DNA of 64,000 bases from contig NC_020830.1 of NCBI RefSeq assembly GCF_000152945.2, positions 1 to 64,000 on the forward strand, written 5' to 3'. Within the stretch, counting starts at the first letter, position 1. Every line of letters starts with the position of its first letter. The notes beneath the pieces were generated by a model, which made no database searches, was not told the origin of the DNA, and saw only the letters and a list, made by a program, of their open reading frames with translations. The translations under genes and the position numbers were made by a program. Below are positions 26,672 to 34,879 of this stretch, in pieces. This DNA comes from Polaribacter sp. MED152 (GTDB lineage: Bacteria; Bacteroidota; Bacteroidia; Flavobacteriales; Flavobacteriaceae).

Positions 26672-26705
26672 AAAAAAAACGAATTGTGAAACACAATTCG
26701 TTTTT
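26672..26705 (-). terminator. Original terminator of the tRNA-Met gene, left of the island
   Basis: Stem ACGAATTGTG (26,679-26,688) / CACAATTCGT (26,692-26,701) with loop AAA. On the minus strand it runs into eight T residues. A near-identical hairpin lies at 50,205-50,233 beside the intact tRNA-Met, so this copy is the displaced chromosomal one. Confidence 0.75.
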
Positions 26706-26718
26706 AATTCTATTTATT

Positions 26719-26764
26719 TTGTAGCGAAGACGGGATTTGAACCCGTGACCTCAGGGTTATGAAT
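26719..26764. repeat. Left attachment site (tRNA-Met 3' fragment)
   Basis: 46 bp identical to 50,255-50,300, covering the tRNA from the anticodon loop to just past its 3' end (minus strand). Identity stops after TTATGAAT: the next bases are TTTA here and CCTG in the intact gene. This is the chromosomal 3' half cut off by the insertion and is not a working tRNA. Confidence 0.93.
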
Positions 26765-26989
26765 TTTAAGAAAAGTCTTAAATTACCCTTTTTTTATGTT
26801 TATTTACATTAGATCGTGTACTGAATTGTGTACTCTGATTTATAATAAAATTTATAACTCAAATCTAAGATAATATTCAAGATAAAAAGAAATAATTTTA
26901 TTAAAATTAATTAGTTGCCAGTTTTAAATTAATTTATATTTCCTTTAATCAAAAGTTTGGGGAATTCAGAACTTAATGATATTGCCAAT
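26765..26989. other. Left end of the island, non-coding
   Basis: About 225 bp between the left attachment core and the last cargo gene. It holds a short inverted repeat TTTAAG/CTTAAA beside the core and the arm-type sites at 26,813-26,834. Nothing else was recognised. With 26,533-26,718 it forms the longest gene-free stretch in the window. Confidence 0.5.
26813..26834. repeat. Arm-type site pair, left end
   Basis: ATCGTGTACT (26,813-26,822) and ATTGTGTACT (26,825-26,834), 12 bp apart and followed by CT. A matching pair in the same orientation and spacing lies at 50,154-50,175 near the other end. Probable binding sites for the element's integrase or excision factor. Confidence 0.65.
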
Positions 26990-27430
26990 TTAATGATCAT
27001 GTTTTGAGTGATCATTTTTTTTGTCTTCAGTTGATTGATTCATCATCATTTCGTGGTCGTATTTGCAACAACCTGGTAAACCGTCGTAAGCATCTAAATC
27101 ACCAGCTACTTTTTCGGTATCATAACCTGAAGCTGCGATTGCTTTATGAATTGCCATTACATCGGTTTTTGTATCATCAAAAGATACGTCAATCTTCTTT
27201 TTATCGACATCCCAATTCGCACTTGCAACACCTTCAACACCGTTAGCTGCTTTTTCGATGGTACTTTTACACATTCCGCAATTTCCTCTTACACCAAAAG
27301 ACAGGTCTGTCATTGCTATATCTTTTGACATTTCAGTAGTTGTGGTTTCTGTTTCTTTTTTGGTCTCGTTTTTACAACTTGTTAAGCCTAATGCTGCTAT
27401 TACAGCGATACTTAAAATTACTCTCTTCAT
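26990..27430 (-). CDS. HMA-domain metal-binding lipoprotein
   Basis: 146 residues. Lipobox signal (IAALGLTSCKN, Cys at 19), a short Thr/Glu linker, and a heavy-metal-associated domain with the CxxC site in GNCGMCKSTIEKA at about 50-56. The tail has a Cys pair (GLPGCCKYDHEMMM) and a His/Asp/Met-rich end (DHSKHDH), suited to Cu+ or Zn2+. It probably acts as a periplasmic metal chaperone for the efflux proteins encoded upstream. Last gene of the island's metal cluster, 17 bp after the CusB-type gene. Confidence 0.85.
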   Translation of the reverse strand: MKRVILSIAVIAALGLTSCKNETKKETETTTTEMSKDIAMTDLSFGVRGNCGMCKSTIEKAANGVEGVASANWDVDKKKIDVSFDDTKTDVMAIHKAIAASGYDTEKVAGDLDAYDGLPGCCKYDHEMMMNQSTEDKKNDHSKHDH

Positions 27431-27447
27431 TGTTTAAAATTTAATTG

Positions 27448-29229
27448 TTATTGTTTTATTATTTGTTTTACTTCACCACAGGTTAGCATTGCTTCGCCAT
27501 AGTATGGATTGATTACTTTTTCTTCTTTACTCAACCAATATCCACCATTGTTGTTATCTGCCATTGGGCAAAATTCTACATAGACCTTTTCATTGACACC
27601 AAATAGTTGTACAGCATTGATTAGATGTGATGATAAATGTTTAAAATGGTCTCTTTGTGATTTTATATCGGACGTTTCAGAAATTGAAGTTGCAGAAGAT
27701 TTTATTTCGCCTTCTAATGACATCCAATGGTTATGCGCCTTATTATCTGACAACAATTTCATATCTACTTTATTCAATTTATTTAATAAAGTTGTTGCGT
27801 TTGCTGAAGTACTTTTTGAATCTTCTTTTACTAAAGCATCTTTTAAATTGATATACTCATTGAAAACAGCTTTTAACTGCTCTTGAAATTTCATTGATAC
27901 TTTCAAACGCTGATTCATATTAGTGTGGTCACTTTCTTTGTTGGGTGAATTGTTATCCATACCTAAATGACCATCGTGTCCAGTCATTACTTTACCACCA
28001 TCTTTATTCATCATAGACTTTTTTCCTTGTAATTGAGCTGCTGCATCAACCGTAAATGTACCGTTAGTCACTATTTCATTTCCAACAAATAAACCTTCTA
28101 CAACTTCATATTCATTACCAATTTGATTGCCTAATTTAATTTCACGCATTTCAAAAATAGGTTGGTCTGGATTTGTTTTAAGGTACACCACAGAGCGTTC
28201 ACCTGTCCATAACACAGAAGATGCAGGAATTGTTAATACTCCGTCATTTTTAGCTGTACTGCCTTCAATATTTGCGGTTACAAACATTCCTGGTTTAAAT
28301 ACATCGTCCTTATTGCTTAAAACAACACGTAAGGTTACAGTTCTTGTTTTCGTGTTTAAAACTGGGTCAATGAAATCTACTTTACCTTTAAACTCTTTAT
28401 TAGGATAAGCATTGGTTGTTATCATCACTTCCTGTCCTTTTTTAAAGCGGTCAATCTGATTTTCATACACATCAAAGTTTCCCCAAACTGTGTTGAGATT
28501 GGTAATTTTTAATAAGGGTTGTCCTTGTTTAATATAATCACCTTGCTCTACCAGTTTTTCTGTGACAGTTCCTGAAACGGTTGCATACACAGGAAAGTTT
28601 TCTTTTACTTTTTGGGTTTCTTCAATCTGATTGATTTGCTTGTCAGAGAGCTTCCATAATTTGAGTTTATTACGGACTGCTTTGTATAAAGCAGGTTGTG
28701 ATTCTTTTAAAGATGCTGCTGTAATTAATTCTTGTTGTGCTGCATAGAGTTCTGGCGAATAAATGGTTGCCAATAATTGACCTTTACTAACTTCTTCGCC
28801 TGTAAAACTCACATTCAAACTTTCAATTCTTCCAGCGAAATAACTTACCTGTACTGCATTGGCTTCTTCGTTTTCAGCAATTTTACCAGATAATTTGATA
28901 GTATTGCCTTCAACATTGCCCTTACCAACAGTAGTTGTTTGAATATTAGCTAAAGCCATAGCGTTTTCAGTCAATTTGAATTGGTCTGCTAATAAACCAT
29001 CACTCCCACCATCAGCAGGAATTAAATCCATACCGCAAATAGGACAATCGCCTGGTTCTGGTTGCATAATTTGAGGATGCATAGAGCACGTCCAGAGTTG
29101 ATTGGTTTCTGAAATAGCATCTTGTTTATGGTCTAATGCTTTATTTGATGAACCTCCAAAAATGAACCAACCCAACAGCAAGCCTATTATGAATATTCCA
29201 ATGTATATGACTACCTTATTATTTTTCAT
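27448..29229 (-). CDS. CusB/CzcB-type RND efflux adaptor with heavy-metal-binding domain and DUF3347
   Basis: 593 residues. N-terminal membrane anchor (8-26), then a heavy-metal-binding (YHS-like) motif WTCSMHPQIMQPEPGDCPICGMDL at about 46-69. The membrane-fusion core includes a lipoyl half-motif (VSYFAGRIESLNVSFTGEEVSKGQLL) and beta-barrel parts (ITNLNTVWGNFDVYENQ). A DUF3347 domain fills the last ~150 residues. Periplasmic adaptor linking the CusA-type pump (34,876) to the TolC-type channel (33,641), although its gene is separated from them by five genes. It overlaps the DUF305 gene by 11 bp. Confidence 0.9.
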   Translation of the reverse strand: MKNNKVVIYIGIFIIGLLLGWFIFGGSSNKALDHKQDAISETNQLWTCSMHPQIMQPEPGDCPICGMDLIPADGGSDGLLADQFKLTENAMALANIQTTTVGKGNVEGNTIKLSGKIAENEEANAVQVSYFAGRIESLNVSFTGEEVSKGQLLATIYSPELYAAQQELITAASLKESQPALYKAVRNKLKLWKLSDKQINQIEETQKVKENFPVYATVSGTVTEKLVEQGDYIKQGQPLLKITNLNTVWGNFDVYENQIDRFKKGQEVMITTNAYPNKEFKGKVDFIDPVLNTKTRTVTLRVVLSNKDDVFKPGMFVTANIEGSTAKNDGVLTIPASSVLWTGERSVVYLKTNPDQPIFEMREIKLGNQIGNEYEVVEGLFVGNEIVTNGTFTVDAAAQLQGKKSMMNKDGGKVMTGHDGHLGMDNNSPNKESDHTNMNQRLKVSMKFQEQLKAVFNEYINLKDALVKEDSKSTSANATTLLNKLNKVDMKLLSDNKAHNHWMSLEGEIKSSATSISETSDIKSQRDHFKHLSSHLINAVQLFGVNEKVYVEFCPMADNNNGGYWLSKEEKVINPYYGEAMLTCGEVKQIIKQ

Positions 29230-29710
29230 TTTCTAATCGTTTTATCATTGCTTTCATTTCTTCAATTTCCTTCTTTTGTGCTTTAATAATGTCTTCTGCT
29301 AATTTTTTAACTTCTGGGTCTTGAATATCTGCTCTTTCACTTGTTAAAATAGCGATAGAATGATGTGGTATCATTGCTTTCATCCATAGGACATCGTCAA
29401 CTGTAGATTTCTGGTCGCGAACTAGTCCTAAAGCACTAAAAAAAAGAACTATGCTGCCAATAACAATACCCAAGTTTTTCTTTTTATTGGTGTACATGTT
29501 TTTCATGAAGAAAAACATAATCAATGCCATAGTAGAAATACCCAGACAAACCATATAAAAGCGTGTTAAGCTAAAATATACATGGTCAAATTCATAAGTA
29601 TTTAGGTACATGGTGATATACATTGCTATAAAAGATGCTCCTAACATTAAGAAGAATTTTGTGTAATTGCTCATTCCTTTATCGGTGTTTGTATGCTTAT
29701 TTGTTTTCAT
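29219..29710 (-). CDS. DUF305 domain membrane protein
   Basis: 163 residues with three hydrophobic segments (about 16-36, 47-70, 80-100), then the DUF305 signature WMKAMIPHHSIAILTSERADIQDPEVKKLAEDI in the last ~55 residues. DUF305 proteins bind metals through the His pair and are common in copper-resistance clusters; mechanism unknown. Overlaps the downstream adaptor gene by 11 bp and follows the PepSY gene by 17 bp. Confidence 0.85.
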   Translation of the reverse strand: MKTNKHTNTDKGMSNYTKFFLMLGASFIAMYITMYLNTYEFDHVYFSLTRFYMVCLGISTMALIMFFFMKNMYTNKKKNLGIVIGSIVLFFSALGLVRDQKSTVDDVLWMKAMIPHHSIAILTSERADIQDPEVKKLAEDIIKAQKKEIEEMKAMIKRLENEK

Positions 29711-29727
29711 AATTTTTGATTTTATAA

Positions 29728-30444
29728 TTAAACTTTACTTTTTCTGTTTTTAAATATTTTTCTAATTGAAGGTGAAGAGGTAAACCACAATAAGAAACCG
29801 CTTAATACGGTTAGTAACCCTAAAAGTGAAAAGGCTCTCAAAACAAGGGTATTAAAATTGTCTCTACCTTCGTAGTCCATAGTATGTGTCATCCATAAAA
29901 AATCAAACCAACGCCAAGAACGATGTCTTACGGTTTGAAATTTACCATCGTTTACAGAGACATAGGCTTTTAGAGCTTCATCGGTTTTATATGAGATAAC
30001 ATAAGCAGGTAGTAATTTTTCTCGATACTCGTGATGTTTCCCAGTTTTAGTTATATGTTCAACAGATTCTACCTCTAAACCACTTTTCATATGGTTTTTG
30101 GCAATATAGAGTGCCTCATCTTGCGTAATACTATTTTTTGGCATACCATCTAAAGCATTATACAACTTGTTTTTATTAATCCAATAGTAAGGTGAATTGC
30201 CAATATCCCTTAATTCTATAGTATTTACACCTTCAGCTATACTTAGTTTTGAGGGACTTATTAAATTAATAAATGCTTTGGGTTGATACTCCAAATTTTT
30301 AAATTGATCTCCGTGTATTTCATCGATGTCTGTCCAACTGAAGTATAAACCACTAATGGTCCAAAATAGGAATTGAATTCCTAAAAATAGCCCCAAATAC
30401 CTGTGGGTTTTTCTAATTTTTAAAGCTGTATGCCTTTTTACCAT
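29728..30444 (-). CDS. PepSY domain-containing membrane protein
   Basis: 238 residues with a membrane helix at about 17-35 (LGLFLGIQFLFWTISGLYFSW) and another near 205-225. Two PepSY-like segments lie between them (ITQDEALYIAKNHMKSGLEVESVEHI; LPAYVISYKTDEALKAYVSVNDGKF). Relatives occur beside metal-uptake and ferric-reductase-like proteins; here it sits in the copper cluster, 3 bp after the DUF2911 gene. The role in metal handling is an inference from context. Confidence 0.8.
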   Translation of the reverse strand: MVKRHTALKIRKTHRYLGLFLGIQFLFWTISGLYFSWTDIDEIHGDQFKNLEYQPKAFINLISPSKLSIAEGVNTIELRDIGNSPYYWINKNKLYNALDGMPKNSITQDEALYIAKNHMKSGLEVESVEHITKTGKHHEYREKLLPAYVISYKTDEALKAYVSVNDGKFQTVRHRSWRWFDFLWMTHTMDYEGRDNFNTLVLRAFSLLGLLTVLSGFLLWFTSSPSIRKIFKNRKSKV

Positions 30445-30447
30445 TTT

Positions 30448-31035
30448 CTATTTTTTAATTGCAAAAGGAAATTCGAGTTTAACTTTTTCCCAAGCCATCG
30501 AAATAGTTCCACTTTTATCATCTATTTTGTTGACCTTATACACTAAATGTTCTGTGATTTCCTCTGATAATGTTGGTGTAATTTTAAATCGAATAACATC
30601 ATCTTTTTCGTTATACTCATCTTTACCATGCTGCTCCCAGTTTTTATTAATCATCACAGTCCAGACTCCTTTTGATGGAATTGTAAAAAAACCATATTTC
30701 CCTTTAGGAAGCGTTTCGCCATTAATGATTAAATCTTTATTGGTTTCTAACCATGTAGCCATATGAGCGCCTGCTTGCCATACTTGGTCATAACCAACTA
30801 ATCCGCCAAAAATGATTCGGTCTCTTACTCCTGGTGAAGAATAATCAATATGAATATGGGCATCACCTATCATTGCCATCGTTTCAGTATGTGGACTTAA
30901 CGGTTTTTTCTTTGGCTCTTCTACTTTTTCAGTTGCTTTGTTATGATCATGTTTTAGCTTTACCGTACTTGATTTTTCATTTTTGCAACTCACTATTGTA
31001 AGCATTATGACAATAAATAGGGTTAGATTTTTCAT
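30448..31035 (-). CDS. DUF2911 domain lipoprotein
   Basis: 195 residues. Lipobox MLTIVSCKN (Cys at 17), a His/Lys/Glu-rich linker, then the DUF2911 signature: HIHIDYSSPGVRDRIIFG, VWQAGAHMATWLETNKDL, LPKGKYGFFTIPSKGVWTVMINK. Function unknown; the family is common in Bacteroidota and often located with metal-transport genes. Placed between the CopA-type ATPase (17 bp upstream) and the PepSY gene. Confidence 0.85.
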   Translation of the reverse strand: MKNLTLFIVIMLTIVSCKNEKSSTVKLKHDHNKATEKVEEPKKKPLSPHTETMAMIGDAHIHIDYSSPGVRDRIIFGGLVGYDQVWQAGAHMATWLETNKDLIINGETLPKGKYGFFTIPSKGVWTVMINKNWEQHGKDEYNEKDDVIRFKITPTLSEEITEHLVYKVNKIDDKSGTISMAWEKVKLEFPFAIKK

Positions 31036-31052
31036 TAGTTTTTTATTTATAG

Positions 31053-33554
31053 TTATACTTTTATTGTTCTTAATCTTAATGCGTTTGCTATTACCGAAAC
31101 AGAGCTAAAACTCATTGCTAAAGCTGCTATCATTGGCGAGAGTAATATTCCGAAAAATGGGAACAAAACACCTGCTGCAATGGGTAAACCTATTGTGTTG
31201 TAGATAAGTGCAAAAAACAGGTTTTGTTTAATGTTTTTCATTACTGAAACACTTAAATTTCTTGCTTTTACAATACCATGTAAATCACCTTTTACGAGTG
31301 TTATCATCGCACTTTCTATCGCTACATCTGTTCCTGTACCCATAGCAATACCAATATCGCTTTTAGCCAATGCTGGTGCATCATTAATTCCATCACCTGC
31401 CATAGCAACTACTTTTCCTTTTTCTTGCAGTTTTTCTACTTCTTTGAGTTTATCTTCTGGTAGCATACTGGCTTTAAAATCTGCTAGATTAAGTTCTGAT
31501 GCTACTGCCTGTGCTGTATCTTGATTATCGCCTGTAAGCATTATAACATCGATGCCTTTATCTTGAAGTGCTTTAATCGCTTTGGCACTCGTTTCTTTTA
31601 TTTTATCTCTTATAACTACATACCCAACAACGGTTTCCTCTATTGACAAATAAGAAACTGTTTTACCTTGTTTTTGGTAAGATTTAGCTTCATCTCTCAT
31701 TTTAGAAGTAATATCTGCTTTGGCATATTCCATCATTTTAGGGTTACCTAATGCTACTTGTTTACCATCAATTTTAGCTTCAACACCTTTACCTGTGACT
31801 GCACTAAAATCTTCGGACTTTAAAATTTCTGTGTTATGTTCTTTACCATATTCAATTGTGGCTTCTGCTAAAGGATGTTCGCTATTGGTATTTAATGAAA
31901 CGATGTATTGTAACACTTCTTTTTCGCTTAAAGTATCATTAAAAGCACCAACGGTTTCAACTGTTGGTTTTCCTTCTGTAATTGTTCCTGTCTTGTCAAC
32001 GATAAGCGTATTTACCTTATCCATTTTTTCAAGGGCTTCAGCATTTTTAATCAATACTCCATTTTGAGCACCTTTACCTACACCAACCATTACAGACATT
32101 GGTGTTGCCAAACCTAAAGCACAAGGACACGCAATGATTAGTACAGCAATTGCATTCACAAAAGCATACACATAAACTGGTTCTGGCCCCCAAATAGACC
32201 ATACAATAAATGTGATAATAGAAATAAGAACCACAACTGGCACGAAGTAACCCGAAACTCTATCTGCTAAATTTTGAATAGGTGCACGGCTTCTACTGGC
32301 ATCATTTACCATATGAATGATTTGTGATAAAAGGGTGTCACCACCAACTTTTTCAGCTTTCATTAAAAAGGATTGATTGCCATTTATTGTTCCGCTACTT
32401 ACTTTATCCTCTTGAGATTTATTTACAGGAATGGGTTCTCCTGTTATCATAGATTCGTCAATAGTTGTTTTGCCTTCAGTTATCACACCATCCACAGGAA
32501 TTTTATCTCCTGGTTTCACTTTTAGAATATCATTTAATTCTATCTCGTCAATACTGACCTCAACTTCTTCACCATCAACTATTTTAATGGCTTTATTAGG
32601 TGCTAATTTTAGTAACTCTTTTACAGCCGAATTGGTTTTACTATGTGCGCGAGCTTCTAACAACTGACCTAAAAGCACTAACGTTAGAATAACTGTTGTT
32701 GCTTCAAAATAGACGTGAACTGCGCCTGATTCAGTTTTAAATTGTTCAGGAAATACATCTGGAAATAGCATACCAATTACGCTAAACAACCAAGCCACAC
32801 CTGCACCGATTCCAATGAGTGTAAACATATTGAGATTCCACGTTTTTATGCTTCTATAGGCACGCTCAAAGAACATCCACGTAGCGTAAAAGACAACTGG
32901 GATGGATAATGCAAATTGAATCCAGTTCCAATTTTTCTGTTCCATTATATCATACAAGGGATTGTTGTTGAGCATTTCGCTCATTGCAATTACGAAAATG
33001 GGTAATGTGAATACAGATGCTATCCGAAATTTCTTTAATAGTTTCTTATACGTTTTTTCCTCTGCTGATCTATTTACTTCCTTTGGTACTAAATCCATAC
33101 CACAAATAGGACACGAACCTGCTTCGTCTTTTACAACTTCTGGATGCATAGAACACGTCCATTGTTCCTTTGAAGTTGCTGATAGATTTTGTTCTTCCAC
33201 CAAATCCATTCCACAAACAGGACAATCACCTGGTTCATCATAAGTTTTATCGCCTTCGCAATGCATAGGACAATAAAATGTGCCTGTACCTTTACCTTTG
33301 GGTTGTTCTTTCTTTTTGGCTACGGAATGCTGATGCTGTTCACCTTGTTTATGAATACTATATCTGTCACCATCCTTTTTTAAGGCTTCTTGAAACTTTT
33401 CTATAGGAATATGCGATTCCATTTCTATGGTAGCTTCTGCCTTTTCTAAATCAACTGTTGCTTTTGAAACACCTTCTACTTTAGAGAGCGTTTCTTCCAC
33501 GTGACTGCGACAACCGTTGCAAGTCATTCCGTGTATGTGATATGTATGTTTCAT
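31053..33554 (-). CDS. copA: Copper-translocating P1B-type ATPase (CopA-like)
   Basis: 833 residues. N-terminal HMA domain (HGMTCNGCRSHVEETL, CxxC near 12-15), followed by two heavy-metal-binding motifs (YCPMHCEG...CPVCGMDL and WTCSMHPEV...CPICGMDLVP). Then the ATPase core: eight membrane helices, the metal-site CPC in IACPCALGLATP, the phosphorylation site DKTGTITEGKP, TGEPIPV, SEHPLAEA and MAGDGINDAPALAKSD. The CPC motif and copper-type neighbours point to Cu+ export from the cytoplasm. Carrying three separate N-terminal metal sites is more than usual. Confidence 0.93.
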   Translation of the reverse strand: MKHTYHIHGMTCNGCRSHVEETLSKVEGVSKATVDLEKAEATIEMESHIPIEKFQEALKKDGDRYSIHKQGEQHQHSVAKKKEQPKGKGTGTFYCPMHCEGDKTYDEPGDCPVCGMDLVEEQNLSATSKEQWTCSMHPEVVKDEAGSCPICGMDLVPKEVNRSAEEKTYKKLLKKFRIASVFTLPIFVIAMSEMLNNNPLYDIMEQKNWNWIQFALSIPVVFYATWMFFERAYRSIKTWNLNMFTLIGIGAGVAWLFSVIGMLFPDVFPEQFKTESGAVHVYFEATTVILTLVLLGQLLEARAHSKTNSAVKELLKLAPNKAIKIVDGEEVEVSIDEIELNDILKVKPGDKIPVDGVITEGKTTIDESMITGEPIPVNKSQEDKVSSGTINGNQSFLMKAEKVGGDTLLSQIIHMVNDASRSRAPIQNLADRVSGYFVPVVVLISIITFIVWSIWGPEPVYVYAFVNAIAVLIIACPCALGLATPMSVMVGVGKGAQNGVLIKNAEALEKMDKVNTLIVDKTGTITEGKPTVETVGAFNDTLSEKEVLQYIVSLNTNSEHPLAEATIEYGKEHNTEILKSEDFSAVTGKGVEAKIDGKQVALGNPKMMEYAKADITSKMRDEAKSYQKQGKTVSYLSIEETVVGYVVIRDKIKETSAKAIKALQDKGIDVIMLTGDNQDTAQAVASELNLADFKASMLPEDKLKEVEKLQEKGKVVAMAGDGINDAPALAKSDIGIAMGTGTDVAIESAMITLVKGDLHGIVKARNLSVSVMKNIKQNLFFALIYNTIGLPIAAGVLFPFFGILLSPMIAALAMSFSSVSVIANALRLRTIKV

Positions 33555-33640
33555 CTGTTGTTATCTATTTTTTAATGGTCAGATGTAATTCGTTTATAAA
33601 AATCTTGAATAGTTTTATAATAATACATCCGCTCATTTCA

Positions 33641-34879
33641 TTATTGCTGTGTTAAATAATTAATTATTGTTGACTGCAAATAGTAGTTTTTAATAGACTC
33701 TATTTGATTGATTTGAAATTTTAATTGCAACTCTTGAATATCCAAAACATCATTAAAATCAATCGTTCCTGTTTCATAGCTTTTGATTAAAATGTCTTCT
33801 GCATCCTTGGCTTGCTTTAGATTTTTGGTTTGGGTAGCAAAACTTATTCTTGCTGAAATACGTTCATTAATGGCTTTGTCTAAAAGCGTTTCTAATGCAT
33901 TTAAACGTTCCTGTTTTTGAGCGGTAATTTCCTTCTGTTGTAATTCATTTTGTTTGGTCTGGGATTTATATTTTGTATTAAAAATTGGGATAGATACCGA
34001 AACCATTGGCATTACAATATCCTTTCCGTTATCGCTGAAATCCATATTTGGTCTTTCAGAAACATTAATATAATCTAAACCAAAACCAATCATTGGACTG
34101 CTTTCTTTTTGATTCAATAATTCTGATTGCTCTATGGATTGATATAGTTTATCATATTTTATTAATTCAGGATGTAATTCTAGATTTTCAGTAGTTATAT
34201 CAAAGTCTTCAGAAGGTATCATTAGATTATCAACCACACTAACCGAAACATCATTTTTTCGATTTAATAGGTTATTAAAATTTGTTTGTTCCGCTAAAAA
34301 TTGTTGTCGCAATACGTCTTTTAATTGCTGCATTTCATTTTGGCGCATTTGCAATCGTAATACATCAACTGCGGATGCCTTACCAACTTCAACTGATGTT
34401 AAAGCTAGTGTTTCGTAAGTATTCAAAAGGTTAATGTTTTTAGTTAATACCTTTTGTTTTGATTGGTTAGCATACAAATTATAATATGATTGTGAAACCG
34501 AAGCCAATAGTTTTCGCTTGACGATAACAATGTCTTCGTATTTAGCATCCGCCAAAGAATTCACATAATTTTCTCGAAAAGTAATGGTACCAAACCACGG
34601 TAACATTTGTTTAACAGATACTTTAAAGCGTTGTGCTCCTGTTCTAGTTTCTGGTTCACTCACAAAATATCCTACACCGAATTCAGTATTAGGAATGGTA
34701 TTGACTTCGTTTGCTTTTTCATAAGTTCTTTTGTATTGTAACTCAAACTTTTGAATTGAAGGATTGTTTGTTAAGGCTTCATCTATAAGTGTTTCCAATT
34801 GTTGTGCATTTCCTTGGAGAACAAAGAATAACGAACAAAGAATAGAGACTGTTTTAATGTGTGATATTATCTGTTTCAT
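33641..34879 (-). CDS. TolC/CusC/CzcC-type outer membrane efflux protein
   Basis: 412 residues, signal peptide (about 1-25, ending GNAQ), then the two-fold repeated long helical coiled-coil segments of TolC-family channels (QKVLTKNINLLNTYETLALTSVEVGKASAVDVLRLQMRQNEMQQL and a similar C-terminal block with YETGTIDFNDVLDIQELQLK). Outer-membrane exit duct for the CusA pump encoded directly upstream, with which it overlaps by 4 bp, implying translational coupling. Confidence 0.9.
   Translation of the reverse strand: MKQIISHIKTVSILCSLFFVLQGNAQQLETLIDEALTNNPSIQKFELQYKRTYEKANEVNTIPNTEFGVGYFVSEPETRTGAQRFKVSVKQMLPWFGTITFRENYVNSLADAKYEDIVIVKRKLLASVSQSYYNLYANQSKQKVLTKNINLLNTYETLALTSVEVGKASAVDVLRLQMRQNEMQQLKDVLRQQFLAEQTNFNNLLNRKNDVSVSVVDNLMIPSEDFDITTENLELHPELIKYDKLYQSIEQSELLNQKESSPMIGFGLDYINVSERPNMDFSDNGKDIVMPMVSVSIPIFNTKYKSQTKQNELQQKEITAQKQERLNALETLLDKAINERISARISFATQTKNLKQAKDAEDILIKSYETGTIDFNDVLDIQELQLKFQINQIESIKNYYLQSTIINYLTQQ

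Noticed and set aside
26719..26764. A second tRNA-Met gene
   Set aside because: Only the 3' half is present; the sequence diverges at the anticodon stem, so it is the att fragment.
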